A stretch of DNA of 64,000 nt from Cylindrotheca closterium (GCA_933822405.4 CAKOGP040002313.1:710916-774915), one strand, 5' to 3'. Numbered from the stretch's first letter, positions 41,260 to 53,644 are shown. Made by a program: numbers and translations. Notes: generated by a model from the letters alone, not told the origin.

Positions 41260-44200
41260 ATGGCTTGGGAGTCCATGACCAATCTTGCAGACGACGAAAA
41301 GGCGGGGAGCGAATCTGGTGATTCTCAGAACCTGGGAAACTTGGAAAACAAGGAAAATTCGACAGCGGGCTCATCTGTATCAGATGCTATCAGCGCCGCG
41401 GCAGCCACTAGCAACTCTGCGCAGACAAGATTTAGCTTTTATGACGCTGCCGAAGTCCAACTTCAACTATCAGGATCTGGTTCCCCCAATCAACAGAAAA
41501 CGGAAGATCTCAAAAATTTGAACAGATTCAACTTTTATGACGCTGCAGAACTAGAAGAAAAACAGAGACAGCTCCAGTTGGAAGAGCATAAGAAGCGACA
41601 GAAAGAGCACGAGCGTCTTCGGGAATTGCAAAAGGAACGGGAAATTAGACAAATAAATGAGCGGCCAACCCCTATAATACCAGAAGCAGGTGATATGGAT
41701 GGAGCAGCAGAAGATATTTTGAGATCCTTGCAGGAGACTGAAGATCAACGAATGTCTATTTTACAGGTTGATAATCATGCTGATCAGACCCCGACAAACG
41801 AACAATCCAGTCGCAGCACTAGAAAGAACAATCGAAGAACACCGTCCAATAGTTTGCACGCGACTCACAGTGAACAAACCATGGAGACTGCACACAAAGG
41901 TAGCATTGATGGTGAGGATGCCAATCCTTATGAAGACGCCATCAAGGAAGCTTTGGATCTATTGCGTCGACATCGGTCACCTGCTACATCTCCTACAGTA
42001 GTCGTTACTGGGGGTCCTGGTGATACCGGAATGTCTTCTCCAACAAGCCATGTTCGCTTGCCAACGCCAAAAGAACACGATCGACTTTTGCACATGCGGG
42101 AGGATGACACTAGTGAATTCGAATCTAATCATGGTTATCTCCATGAACAGGATGATACACAACATGTTGTTCAGGAGGAGGATATTGCCGATATATTGGA
42201 GATCCAAAAATTAAAGGCCAAACAACGACAAGAACGAATGGCAGAATACGCATCGCGCCTACAAGAGTTTAAATCTACTCTGCCCAACAACTCGACCGAG
42301 AGCAATATAGAAAGCAGCAATTTTGAAGCCCTTGAAAGTAACAGAGCAGACACGGACTCCATGTCAATCATGTCACAATCGACCAAACAGCGTGATGAAG
42401 AGGTTCAAAGAGGAGTAGAAAAAGTATTGTTGGCCATCCTGGAGAGGGCTCATTCTAGAGGCCGAAGCGAACCTAAACAGGAGACTATGAATGATACATT
42501 GCTTCGGGCGATGGATGAGTTGTTGCAAGGCCAATCAAAGAGCGATTTGGATGATCTGGACGAAGCACAAGATCAAGAGAATCTTCCACAACTCAAAACT
42601 AAAAGCATGGATAGCAATCCATCCAAAGTGTCAGAAAAATCAGTTGTTGACGAACTTCTTGCCGAAGAGGAAGAACAACACGCAGCCAACAAGCGCGCAC
42701 CGAACAACAGTACCAAAAACAGTACTAGTGGCTCGGGTAGTCAAGGATGGTCATCCAAAATGGTTGATGAGGAGAAGAAACTACCTGATTCCATGGAACG
42801 AGTTTTAGAAGAGGGCAAACATAGCAATGGCGATGACGATATGGACAAATATGCTACTGAGCAATGCGATGAAGTTGGAGAGAGAGACATCAGGGCGGAA
42901 GAAGACGATGGTGGACACAAAGCTCAAAACGATGTTCAAAATAAGGATCGCGTTTTAGGTCCCCTCAGCAAACGAGCGGGGGGGACCACAGGGGTCGTTC
43001 TTGACATTGATCCGACTGATGAAGAAAACGCTTATCCTGATGATGATGATGACGCCGACGATGATGATGATGCAACGGATTTCCACTCCGCTATGAACAA
43101 TGTCAATGCGAACATGATTCAAAAGGACCAACCTCCGCCGTCACGGAAACATAGCACTGATGACGAAAAGGGCGTTGGTCAAGATACGGATTTGGATATT
43201 GATAAAGAAGCGATGGAACTGATGAAAACACTCTGTGCCCACTTGCTTCCATATTCAATCGACCCATCCAATCGTTTGCGACAAGCGATTCCAAGATGGG
43301 ACGAAGAAAACCCAAACGAAGCAGGGTATCGTATCATCCGATTGTCTCGGTCACAACTTCGTCGGGTTGAATTTTCCTTTGAATCTATGATTCAGGACTT
43401 CAAGAAGACCTCTTGCAACGGAGCGCTTGATAAAAATGCGAGCACGTATGATAGCAGCTTTTTCAGCGATCTGCAAGAAGCGGAACGACTACTAGACAAG
43501 GAAGAGAAAAAAAGGCAAATGTCCAATTTGCAGTCACAGGATGCAACAGATTTTGACAAGGCTTCCGCGGTGTCTGTGGACACAACCTACTCCCAAAACC
43601 ACCCCGACTTCCCCGGTATCAAGCCCACTGGGAAGGGGGAAATGGGAGATATGGAGTACTTTCACTTGCCCATCATTTTCAAGTCTCATGTCACTGGATT
43701 TGAGCCCACAAAAGACATGATATTAGAACCTGGAAACGTAGTCGCTGGACAATACCTTGTCGAAAACGAACTCGGTAGTGCAGCCTTCAGTACAGCGTAT
43801 CGGTGCATCGATCTGAGTTCTGAAAACTTGGGCGTAAGTTAAAGAATCAAAAAATCTTGCGTATTGCGCGTTGTCCTAAACCATTTTTTCATGATCTCGT
43901 TAACAGGGCCACGAAGAAGTGTGTTTGAAGGTTATCAAGAACACAAAAGACTTCTTTGACCAGTCACTGGATGAAATCAAAATCTTGGAACTGTTAAGAC
44001 AAACTGGACAAGTGGACGAGAACAACATTGTGAAGATGAAAACTTTTTTCTACTATCGCGAGCATCTTGTTATTGTCACAGAGCTGTTGCGGCAGAACTT
44101 GTTCGAATTTGGCAAGTTCATAATTGATAACGACGAGGAAGACTATTTTACTCTTCCCCGGTTGGCCTACGTCACCCGACAGGCCCTTGTTGCTCTAAGA

Positions 44201-44914
44201 TTTGTCCATGACCTTGGCCTGGTGCACTCCGATATCAAACCAGAGAACATCTTGCTTGCTAGCTACAGCAGAGCCAAGATAAAAGTGATTGACTTTGGGA
44301 GCAGTTGCTACTTGACTGATCGACAAAGCTCGTACATACAATCGAGATCCTACCGGGCGCCAGAGGTCGTCCTTGGGCTACCATATGACGGGAAAATCGA
44401 CGTATGGTCGCTTGGTTGTGTAATTGCCGAAATGTACACCGGCGAGGTAACTTTTCAAAACGATTCAATTGTTTCTATGCTGAGTCGAATTGATGCAATT
44501 TGTGGTCCGTTTCCGAGACACATGATTGCACAAGGACGCCAGAGTGGGCGTTTCTTTACAAAGAGTGGCCTTCTGTACGAAGCGGTGGATTCGTCCGACG
44601 GGCAAAGAGCACCAGGTCCCCATGACGATGATTCCGATGACAGGAACGGTCTCTTTGACATTTTCCAACCCAAACCAACAAAATTAGCTGCACGTTTAGG
44701 TTTCTCAGAACGACTGATGGATGGCTTTGATGGATCTAATCTCAACAGCTTTGATTCCAAACGGCAAAAGCGCATGATGATGACCGATTTTGTGAGCAAG
44801 TTGTTGACCATCGACCCCAATGCACGACCGACGGCCGAAGAAGCTTTGCAACACCCGTGGATGCAATACGCCACCACATTGACAGAAGAGCAGATCAAGT
44901 ACCCTTCATCATAG
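41260..44914 (+). CDS. DYRK-family protein kinase with long disordered N-terminus
   Basis: Exons 41260-43833 and 43907-44914 (73-bp intron) give about 1193 residues. Residues 1-820 are low-complexity and acidic, with coiled coil (EEKQRQLQLEEHKKRQKEHE), Asp runs (DDDDDADDDDD) and two copies of a short motif, RFSFYDAAE and RFNFYDAAE. The kinase domain is split by the intron between ELGSAAFSTAYRC and EEVCLKVIKN. Catalytic landmarks are LVHSDIKPENIL (HSD in place of HRD), VIDFGSSCY, and the DYRK activation loop YIQSRSYRAPEVVLG with the autophosphorylated YxQ-type Tyr. A CMGC insert follows. The HSD-DFG and SRFYR-like loop place it near the YAK1/DYRK groups. An in-frame ATG at 41275 is an alternative start. 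Confidence 0.88.
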
Positions 44915-45245
44915 CCAATGGAGACAAGCTTAGTAAAAATAGCTTGGATTTTGAACTCGAAATTGTAATTCGGTAGGCGATCAATTCCTGCGCCAAGATG
45001 TACTGCTGTCTCACCAGTACAGTGTAATATGTAGTCCTGTGGGTATTCAAAAAATACTTTCAAGCTATCCGGCTGCAAAACCTGTTGATTTGATGATAGC
45101 TCACCTTCATGTACCGGTAGTCTCTAAGGATGGGAACCGCGATCAAAAACAGCTGGACGGTTCGCATCAAAGTCATTTTTTTCGTTGAAAGGAGCCGGCT
45201 CAAGTGTCCATTTTGGTGCAAGTGCATCTCTGCAAAAAAAACACA
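44915..45245. other. Intergenic between tandem genes
   Basis: The 3' end of the kinase gene and the promoter of the next plus-strand gene, with one ACCGGTA patch near 45112. Nothing else seen. Confidence 0.35.
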
Positions 45246-46479
45246 ATGAAGTCAACAGCGCTACTCTGGCTTTATCTAGGTGCCAGCCAATACTTTTGTC
45301 AGGCCTATGTACCGCCGGAAATTCGACAGAAATGGAAGGAGACTTCGTACACGATGTCGGACGCTCTGAAGACAATCGAAACTCTTGCCCCGCAAAGAAA
45401 TGATGCAGATGTAGAGCTCTATTATGCAGCTAGATTCATCGACCGTAATAGCCACCTCTTCTATGCGAATCAAGAAGAGCGCGATTCCCTTTGGGAAATG
45501 GCAAATGGATCTTGGTAAGTGAAGGCCTTATTCCATTGCTTTGGATATTCGGGTAGTCCAGTATTTTCTAAAGGTATCGTTCTTCATCTTTGCATGTTGA
45601 ATACTCACAGGGAATTGTTGATGGTACGTTGACCAAGATAGTCTGCTTGCGATAACCGAAGAAAGGTCGCGAGCAACTGTGAATTTCTAGCCACAATTGA
45701 TTTATGTACCCTTGCTGCATTCAAATTCATGAACTCACGGACGAGATTTTACATCACCAATTTGATGGAATGCATTTTTCACTCTGTCTTTGCAACCCTT
45801 CGATCCATATCTACAGGGATACGAGCAGCCGAAGGTTGGTATTGTAGTCTTTTCCTACTCTGTTCGCTCTGCCATTTTTGAAACTCATGAATGAAAATCC
45901 AATGATGGATGAATCTGTCCACAGGTCGATGATTTCTTTCTACCCTACCCACCGTTTGCAGAGTACGTAAAGCTTGGCGCGAGCTTTTTTCTTTCTTTTA
46001 TTGTGAAAATGTCTGATACAATTTGATTCAAAAGTTACGCAATGGCATTTGTCATTGTCGACACCGACGACAACTACTTTGGAAAAGGCATTGCCAGTTC
46101 TCCAGAGTTTTCCTACGTCGCCTTGGGAGGGCCAAGTAAAGTAAACGAAAGGACCCGCCAGTTGTACATGGATTACAATGATTTCTACATCAATGGGCAG
46201 CAAGTATATGGTTGGGACTTGAGCTACTTTATGCGTGGATACGCTCGTAACTGGTATGCCATTGAACGAAATCGTCCACCATTGGCTTTTACCTTGATTG
46301 GAGTAACTGAGAAAATTATGATTGTTCGTGGAAGCAAGACAGGTGGAATGGCAATTTTCCGAAGGATAGATGGCGACATGAGAGAGGCGGCATATGGCAG
46401 CGCGCCATGGAAAGAACGTATTGCTGGATTTTGGACCAAGAAGCTTGACCGGAAAAAATCTAACAGCGACGAGGCTTGA
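45246..46479 (+). CDS. Plastid-targeted PAP/fibrillin-like protein with micro-exons
   Basis: Proposed exons 45246-45514, 45611-45623 (13 nt), 45817-45834 (18 nt), 45925-45962 and 46035-46479 join to 260 residues. All junctions are GT-AG and the phases match. The N-terminus is a signal peptide (STALLWLYLGASQYFCQAYVPPE), compatible with diatom plastid targeting. The joined text reads NGSWELLM at exons 1-2, and PPFADYAMAFVIVDTDDNYFGKG at exons 4-5. SWELL followed by a beta-rich domain recalls plastid-lipid-associated/fibrillin proteins, but the similarity is weak. The two micro-exons are needed to keep the frame; a further small exon between 45624 and 45816 cannot be excluded. Confidence 0.6.
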
Positions 46480-46629
46480 TCGCATTTACAAGTCATGATT
46501 CAGCAAATTCATGCTCACCCAACCAAAGATCCGAGTCTAGTTGTAGTTTCTAGTTCTAGTAACTGTGAATGCCTGAAAGCGAACTTATGACATCATTTCT
46601 TTAAATTTAAAATGTCGACTTCAAAAGAT

Positions 46630-48273
46630 TCATTCCTCGTCCTCGAATGTTTCTGGTGGCACTTTGTACATGGTGAGGACTGCCTTGTTAGGTTCTCGCA
46701 TCAAGACATACTTTCCTTCTTCTTGCTTATTGAACAATTGGAAAAAAAATCGAAGCATTGCCCACATTTGTCCTTCTTGGAGCGTAATTTGGGTAGCGAA
46801 ATCCTTGGGGCGGTAGAATTGAGTTGCCAAAATGACATGATCGTATGCATTCTTGGCTGTTGCTCTTGAACAGAAACCAATCTTCATCTGATCAGCACCG
46901 CTCAGAAGCGATTGTGCAGTCCATTTTGCGAGCTTGAAGGAGTTATTCTTCAACTCATTCGCAAGAACAGCACCACGCTGAGAGTCAATCTTTTCTCTCC
47001 AAACGTTGTTGTTTGTGTTTTGGTTGGCGTCTGTTGGTGTGTACTCGTTGAGGGCAAAGGCAGTCATATATTGACTCTTCTTCACCAAACCGTGAAGCTC
47101 CGTACGACAAACCAAAACAGTATCCTCGTCTAGAGCAAACTTTCGGTAACGGAAAGCGGTAGAAGCAGGCTCCATGCCATCTGCATCCTCTTCATCGAAA
47201 AAGGGGTTGGGCAAGGCCATTTCCTTTCGGCCAGTTTTCTTAAGAATTTGTTGCGAGAAGTTTTGATTGATCATGGTAGCTTCTAGACCAAGGCGCTCTG
47301 GGTTGTTGATTCCATCCTCAGTTGGGCTTGGAGGGTTGTAACTCGTTTCATGGATAGTGAGGTAGTCAAGTTGCGAGTTATCACGCTTGTCAATGAAAAG
47401 GGTGCCACCTGGAAGCTTTTGAATCACAAGATCCCAGGGATAAACGGATCTTGTACAAGTCATAAGGTGAGCCAAAATGGTATCAGTGACAAATACCTTT
47501 CCGACTCCATCAATAGCAAGTTTCTCCAAGACGGGATCATCAGTAGTGGTAACAGGGTAGAACTCCTTGTGTTCCATACGCTTGAGAGGCTGCGGCTGGC
47601 GAGCTGTAACCTTATCGTAAGAATCATTGTAAGGATCGAGGAATCCGCACCACAATACATCTTGTGCTGTGGGAACAGTTGTGGAAGTGCTCAAATGCTT
47701 GGTAAGCTTGGCCAAATCCAATTCCTCCACCTTGACCCAGTCTGGCTGAACTGCAACAGATGGGCTTCGATCAACGCGATTGTTGTTGTATCGGTGTCCT
47801 CGACCACCTCGGCCTCCGCGACCCCCACCACGGCCACCTCCACGACCTCCTGGTCCCTTGCGTGTCAAAGTCTCCTTAGAAACCGAAGATCCAACAGAAT
47901 TTTGCTGACGGCGAGCATTAACTTGACGGAGACGTGCAGTGTGTTGTCTACGACGGGCAGCGGGTGTGACAAAGCGCTTGGTAGTCGTAGTCTTTGATGT
48001 ATCGACCAACTGAAAACTTTCTTCTCCTTCTTCACCTTCTTCCTTGAATGGTCTGCCCTTGACATAGCGGCCATTGCGGCCGTATTGGCCTGGGCGGTTG
48101 CCAGAAATAAAATCAGCAGCTCTTCCAAGACGGTCTGATCGGCCAAATGGTGAGTATGGCAAGTCGGCGAACTTGGAAGTCGACGGAGCGTTAGGATTGG
48201 CTTCATCAGTGGTATCAGGAGGACCCCATGAATCCGCGTTGGGAGCAACGTAAGGAATAGAAAACGTCGCCAT
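46630..48273 (-). CDS. EIF3D: Translation initiation factor eIF3 subunit D
   Basis: The eIF3 subunit that contacts the mRNA cap and 40S head. An intronless frame; the conserved start [18 protein letters not shown] places the ATG at 48273, giving 547 residues. The extra 58 residues of the longer frame are probably 5' UTR. Family blocks: [15 protein letters not shown], the RG-rich stretch ([14 protein letters not shown], ~150), [13 protein letters not shown], the cap-binding core ([36 protein letters not shown]), and [20 protein letters not shown]. The C-terminus is acidic. Codon use suggests high expression. Confidence 0.96.
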   Translation of the reverse strand: MATFSIPYVAPNADSWGPPDTTDEANPNAPSTSKFADLPYSPFGRSDRLGRAADFISGNRPGQYGRNGRYVKGRPFKEEGEEGEESFQLVDTSKTTTTKRFVTPAARRRQHTARLRQVNARRQQNSVGSSVSKETLTRKGPGGRGGGRGGGRGGRGGRGHRYNNNRVDRSPSVAVQPDWVKVEELDLAKLTKHLSTSTTVPTAQDVLWCGFLDPYNDSYDKVTARQPQPLKRMEHKEFYPVTTTDDPVLEKLAIDGVGKVFVTDTILAHLMTCTRSVYPWDLVIQKLPGGTLFIDKRDNSQLDYLTIHETSYNPPSPTEDGINNPERLGLEATMINQNFSQQILKKTGRKEMALPNPFFDEEDADGMEPASTAFRYRKFALDEDTVLVCRTELHGLVKKSQYMTAFALNEYTPTDANQNTNNNVWREKIDSQRGAVLANELKNNSFKLAKWTAQSLLSGADQMKIGFCSRATAKNAYDHVILATQFYRPKDFATQITLQEGQMWAMLRFFFQLFNKQEEGKYVLMREPNKAVLTMYKVPPETFEDEE

Positions 48274-48534
48274 TGGAGAGTTTCTTTCGGGGTTTGGGTT
48301 TGGTTGGAACATGGTTTGGCAAAGTTGAGCAACGGACGACGGGAGGGAGCATTTTTCAATTTTGTGGTCATCATCTGGTCTGCACTTCAACAGGAGGTAA
48401 AAAGGGCAAAGACGAACTGGAACGGCCGGGAAATAGAAATTTAGCATACAATTCTTGGGAGTAAATATTGATTTTCCCGGCCGTCCCTGAGATGAGATAT
48501 TGTTGTACTACTCAAAATGTACAATAAAGCGTTG

Positions 48535-49266
48535 CTATTTCTTCATATTTCCTTTCCGCCTCAAGTCCCGAAGCGCACTTTTGCTCCTGGCAATATCACA
48601 ATCTGTTATTCGTTTCGATATTGCGGAGAGCCAACGCTCGTTCTGTTGGGTAGTTCCGCCCCAAACAAACCACATGCTCACAAACGGAGAGGACTTTTTG
48701 TGAACATCACTCTTTTTGCTTTTGCGAAAGGAAGGGGGGGGAAGATAAATGTAGCGCTTGCGTGGTACCACAAAAAATGGGCGAATTCCTTTTGTCTTGG
48801 ATATGTAGTAATCCTTCTTGTGCACCCATTGAGGCATCAGCAAAAGAAAAGGGCGATTTCCAAACGACTTTGATGTAACGTGATCAATCAGTTTCTCAAT
48901 ATGGTCTCCACTGTAAGGCGGATTAGTCACCAGCAAGTCATGGGAGGGATAGGAAGATGTGCCCCAAACCTTGTAGCAATCTTCTTTTCGGTTGTATACC
49001 TTGCTAAAGCCTAATGAATTGAAGTTCTCTATGACTGCTCCATTGCAGAAATAGGGATCATAGATACACAATTCACCAGTCGAAGCTTTTCTCTCATTGA
49101 AATCTTTCAAAAATGGGACGATGTCTTTGTATGCCTGCAGTGGGCTTTCACAATGATCATCGGCGTCAGTTTCAAAAGGAAATTCCGGTTTTTCAATTTC
49201 AGCATTTTCTTCCGTATTTTTGACAGTCCCTGTTGATTTCATTGTGCAGAAGACTATTGAGAACAT
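48535..49266 (-). CDS. Class I methyltransferase with NPPY motif
   Basis: An intronless 243-residue frame from ATG 49266. A SAM-binding-like loop reads YDPYFCNGAVIENFNSLGF, an acidic second strand reads VYNRKEDCYKVW, and the catalytic TNPPYSGDHIEKLIDH carries NPPY, the mark of enzymes that methylate exocyclic or planar amino nitrogens (adenine, glutamine). LLLMPQWVHKKDYY and RYIYLPPPSFRKSKK follow. The first Gly-rich motif is degenerate (CNGA). The substrate could be DNA or RNA adenine or a protein side chain; the sequence does not decide. The basic C-terminal end could aid nucleic acid binding. Confidence 0.65.
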   Translation of the reverse strand: MFSIVFCTMKSTGTVKNTEENAEIEKPEFPFETDADDHCESPLQAYKDIVPFLKDFNERKASTGELCIYDPYFCNGAVIENFNSLGFSKVYNRKEDCYKVWGTSSYPSHDLLVTNPPYSGDHIEKLIDHVTSKSFGNRPFLLLMPQWVHKKDYYISKTKGIRPFFVVPRKRYIYLPPPSFRKSKKSDVHKKSSPFVSMWFVWGGTTQQNERWLSAISKRITDCDIARSKSALRDLRRKGNMKK

Positions 49267-49330
49267 TTCCGTAGTGTATAAAATTCAAATGTCACACCCG
49301 CCTTCCTTTTGGCAATGCACCGCGCCCATT

Positions 49331-49831
49331 TTAGGAACGGTAACAAGACTGACACTCTGGCATGATATTTGACCTAACAAGGACGACCGAAAACATCCAA
49401 GCCGGCTTCGATACATGCGGGTTAAAAATAGGGCTATGCTTCAGCTTCTTACCTTTTTCAGATTTGTACAAGTCAATAGATCCAGATTCTGATGCTTTGC
49501 CAATCTCCTTGCGTCCTCCATTTTCTCCTCGCTCAAGACCTGAGTAGACTTTGCCAGACTTTCGATCGATTAGTACAATTTCTCCATCAACCAACGAACC
49601 CTCCAGTGACTCTTCTACATTCGACTCCTGGTCTTTATCGGCGACATCTCTGCTCTTCTTTGCCTTTTTCTTCTTTCGCGGGCTTACATCCGTTTCACCA
49701 ACGACCAAATCCTCATTATTCGAAGGGCTGCTATGGCGCTTCCTTTTGGACTTTTTTTGTTTTCTTTTCTTTGCTCTCTCTTCCTCCCCAGCTGGTTCCT
49801 TCTCACCGTATTTCAGTTTTTCATCCTTCAT
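49331..49831 (-). CDS. Lys-rich nuclear protein, 3' exon uncertain
   Basis: ATG 49831 opens a highly charged protein with several bipartite nuclear localisation stretches (KKRKQKKSKRKRH, PRKKKKAKKS) followed by acidic SVEESLEGSLVDGEI-type sequence. If unspliced it ends at 49331 (167 codons). A consensus donor (AAAAGgtaaga) near 49455 with an acceptor (ttgttag) near 49375 offers a shorter, differently terminated product. I cannot choose between them. The gene has no recognisable domain; a ribosome-biogenesis or chromatin role is only suggested by composition. Confidence 0.5.
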   Translation of the reverse strand: MKDEKLKYGEKEPAGEEERAKKRKQKKSKRKRHSSPSNNEDLVVGETDVSPRKKKKAKKSRDVADKDQESNVEESLEGSLVDGEIVLIDRKSGKVYSGLERGENGGRKEIGKASESGSIDLYKSEKGKKLKHSPIFNPHVSKPAWMFSVVLVRSNIMPECQSCYRS

Positions 49832-50214
49832 GGTTCGATTAATCAATCATTTGGTCACAAGTGGGTTGAGTTTTGTAGAAGCATTGGATGTTTCAAGTTG
49901 TCCTGTCCATGATCGACTACCAGGTATTTTACTACCACACTTGATATTGTGCGGTATTTTCTTTGCGTGGTCCTCGAACTGGATCGACCAAAAGGGATTG
50001 ATAACGGAGGACGTCAGACGCCTCAGTACAAACCGCACGAACAGTACGACTAGTAGCGTCCTACTGCAGGAACTAAGTAAAATAGTTGAAGCGTTTTTCC
50101 TGAAAGATCGGCAATTCTCGTACGTAAGTGCCTACCTATCGATCAATCTCCAAATCGAAATTAAACTTGTTGTGGTCATCTTACCTGACTGAGTTTCCAA
50201 TCGAAATAGTAACA
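49832..50214. other. Intergenic, promoter of thylakoid protein
   Basis: No conserved motif identified apart from a stretch of CT-rich sequence close to the downstream start codon. Confidence 0.35.
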
Positions 50215-50701
50215 ATGATCCGCACTCTTCTTCTTGCCCTTCTCGTCGCCGCCGCTTCCGCCTTCGTTGCCCCTGCCAACCATGCCGCTGGTAAGATATT
50301 GGATTGAACAACAAGAGAATGGATTAACAGGGAATATAGTTGCCTACCCAACGAAATCAGTCGAAACAGTTCATGGGTTGTGTTTTTGTCGACCAAGTCT
50401 GTAATCGATCGAGGTTCCGCAGCGGGCTATAGTCTCTCTTGACGCTTTGATCAGTGCACTCAATCCACCGTTTCCCTTTTGTTTGTTTCTGTTATTTGCA
50501 GTCGGGCCTTCCTTCGTCACCCGGGAAGCACCAAAGGTCAACATGATCGAAAACATGGCCGACTTCTCCCAAGTTGCCTCTTCCACCAACATGGTTGCTT
50601 CCACTGTTGGCGATTTCGGCGGGTACTTCTTCCCTGTTGTCGGACTTGGAGCCCTTGCCGCCCTTATCCTTTTCCTTGCCCCTCCTCTTGTTGACGAGTA
50701 A
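50215..50701 (+). CDS. Small plastid thylakoid membrane protein
   Basis: Exons 50215-50290 and 50502-50701 (211-bp intron) give 91 residues. The presequence IRTLLLALLVAAASAFVAPA has the canonical ASAFVAP plastid motif. It is followed by a transit-like stretch and a mature part of about 45 residues with one hydrophobic helix (YFFPVVGLGALAALILFLAPPLVDE). Size, targeting and single helix are those of low-mass photosystem subunits, but I cannot name which. The intron splits targeting from mature sequence. Third positions are strongly C-biased, as in highly expressed photosynthesis genes. Confidence 0.75.
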
Positions 50702-51589
50702 ACTCTCAATTTTCTTGAAGAAATCAAACTTCAATTGGGACACCGTCTTATCGGGTTTGGTCACGAATTAGACTAGCAAAATAATTGAGCTATAGACAAC
50801 GACTAGGTCTCGTGACCTGGAATCTCAATAAGGAAAATTGGTTTATGTATTCTCTTCTTCCTCACATCTTAAGTTGAAACTACATTGTGATTAGTATGTT
50901 TCGTGCTTCAAGGTTGGCAGAAGTTATTATACTCAGACCTTGGCAATTCGTAAATCCACTGTTGCGATAGGAGCTCCTACAACGTCTTTCGAAGAATTAC
51001 AATTCAAGAGGTGAAAAATTGAAGTCAAAGCCACCAGTGCAGTGCCTTGTTGATTCTATGATCTATGAGCTACTGGTACCAGGTACCGTACATTATGGAT
51101 CTATCATCTATCATCCATTCTTGGTTGATTGTATCAGCCGTCTGTCAGTCATTCCAAAGTTTCGATCTGAGGAACGAAGAATGAACGAATGAATTATTCG
51201 ACTCGAAGTTTGATTTCCATCTGTCCAACGTCGGTGCTTGAGCCATTGACAACTTTTGAAACTGCCGCGCTTGCGTGAGAGCCAGCACCGCTCACCTTTC
51301 GTGTGGTTTCCGTCGATCTTCTTCCGAATTTGGCGGCTGCCAGTGGGTTCCTGCGCAAGCAAACCTTTTCCTCGTGCCAAGAAGGGCAAACGAGCCCAAT
51401 CGTATGATCAATCGGCACATACTACGAATGTCCATTACTCCATCTCTCATGCAACAACAAGAAGAAATATTTTTTGCATGTAACATTTTCTTCCATTTTC
51501 AGTAAAAGTCTTGATTGTACAGTACCACCACCGTATTGTTGATTGATTTGATTGTTGCTTGCTTGCTTTCTCCATTTTTTGCCAAAAAA
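50702..51589. other. Intergenic region with palindromic GGTACC patch
   Basis: A GGTACCAGGTACCGTAC patch lies at about 51076-51092. A minus-strand frame at 51194-51418 has a donor-like site, but its product is not recognisable. Confidence 0.35.
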
Positions 51590-53553
51590 ATGAGCGGAAC
51601 CACAGAGGAAAGTCATGTCAGAGTCCTACAAGCTCCTTTGAAAAGAGATGTTGCAAGACCTGTTGCAAACTTGGGTAATACCTGCTATATGAATGCTGTT
51701 CTTCAAGCGTTGGCACATGCTCCTGAGCTTTGTATGGCTTTAGATGTCGAGTCTCACCATGTCAACTGTCCAGTTTTTACGGAAAATGATCTGAAAAGAC
51801 GGCCATCTCCTTCGTCATCACCTGATGGAGAAGACACGGCTTTCAAACCTACCGGAACTCGCAAGTCGAGGCGTTCGGCTGGTAAGAAAAGTCCCTCCAG
51901 TCAAGGCGATGACAGCTCTGTGTTTTGTGCGCTCTGTGAAATGGAGCTCCACTTTGCTCGAGTTCACAATGCTGCAAAGGGCAGAGATAAACCAGTTGCA
52001 CCCACAAGGTTTGTTAATGGTTTTATCAACAAAATTGCCCCGCATTTTAAATTAGGTCAACAAGAAGACGCGCATGAGTTCTTGAGACTTTTGATTGATG
52101 CCATGCAACGGAGTTGCAAGAAAGCCAGCACGACTCCTTGTAATCCTCAAGACACACCGCCCCCGGAATCAAAGACGCCGGAATCTGAGTATCCTTTCCA
52201 GCTCTTTCGAGGGACTGTTGAATCGAACGTAACTTGTGCTGCGTGCAATGCAAAGAGTTCCAAGATTGACCCCATCGAAGACATTGGTCTGGATGTGTCG
52301 CAAGCCTCGTCGTCGTCTGGCGTTTTGAGTGATGTTGGATCGGCACTGAAGAGATTTGCTAGAGCCGAGCCTCTTGATACCGGCTACAAGTGCGAAAGTT
52401 GCGGAGCCGTTGGTCAAGCAACAAAACAGTCTCGACTGGCATCGATTCCTCCGATCCTTACCCTTCATTTGAAACGCTTCCGCTATGGTGCTGAAGCACA
52501 AAAGACTGTATTAACTGGAACTGGTCCAGGAGGCAGAAGAAGCAACCGATCTGAATTGAGTCAACTACTAGGTTCAGGCACTGCTGATTTCTATGGTGGA
52601 AAGTCAGGATCCGCGAAGATTGAAGGTCATTCAAAGTATGAACAAATTCTGGACCTCAAACCATACTTGACAGAAGAACTGCAATCCCAGCATTCAAAGA
52701 TGTTTTGTCGTTTGTTTGCTGTCATTGTGCATGCTGGAAAGAATTCCCACTCTGGTCACTACGTTGCTTATGTGAGAAATATTGTGAAGAATCAGTGGTG
52801 TAAAATGGACGACTCTAGAGTTGCTGCTGTTTCGGTTCAAGAAGTTATGAATGCAGAGGCATACATGCTGTTATATCGTGTTGTAGAGCATCCAGTTGCG
52901 ATTCGTCTTCGAAACGAGCAAATCAAGCTACACGAGGGTTACGAGAAGGACGCCAGAGAAATCGAAAGGGTTGACGTTAAACCTGATATGGAAATGGCTC
53001 CAATATCGACAGAGGCTCTGTCACCAATAAATCTCGAGACTGACGAAAAACAGTTCGGTTCTAGGGAATCAGACAAGAACAAGGCGGCGCCGGCAAGGAC
53101 CAATCGAAAGCGAAAAGCTCCTTCCTACTCATGTGGAAAGGACTGGGCCTTTAGAACAACAAGGTTACCACGAAGTGTTATTGATGTCTTCCGCGTAAGT
53201 TGAAGCTGGCTTTTGTGCCTTTGATTTATATGAAAGGTAGCAAGGGCTCAACGTTTGTTTCCTCTTGACTACAGGATATCGAGAACATGATTAGTGATTA
53301 TGTGCAGTTCAAGCCGGAATTCTTCAAGCTGCTCACTGAGCAGGCTTCAAAGACAAATGCCAAAGTGGGGCAACAGCTTGCCTATGGCGTCAGTGAAAAT
53401 GACGTTCAAGGCGGTACTGGTAAGGTCAAGGGCGCTCTTTTGAAGATGTTCTATGAACTTGAAAAGCATCACGGAGTGAAGTACTTTCAAGATAAGAAGG
53501 ACGACCAAGCTATCAACTTGATGGTTGATCAGAATCAAGACACTTTTCTTTAA
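51590..53553 (+). CDS. Ubiquitin-specific protease (USP family)
   Basis: Removes ubiquitin from proteins. Exons 51590-53194 and 53275-53553 (80-bp intron) give 627 residues; the longer frame starts at TTG, while ATG 51590 begins SGTTEES. The Cys box is LGNTCYMNAVLQAL, QEDAHEFLRLLIDAM follows, and the His box is NSHSGHYVAYVR with the third catalytic residue in WCKMDDSRV. A CX2C zinc pair (CAAC and CESC) sits in the fingers region, and PPILTLHLKRF is typical of USP36/42-like enzymes. A basic linker (RTNRKRKAPS) and a helical C-terminal domain of ~110 residues follow, which I do not recognise. Likely nuclear. Confidence 0.93.
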
Positions 53554-53644
53554 CAGAGATTCAACAAATTAGAATAGTTTCACAGCGAGGTAGACCTAGA
53601 GCTAGAATAAAGAAATACAGAGACATTTGATTGATCAGGAATTA

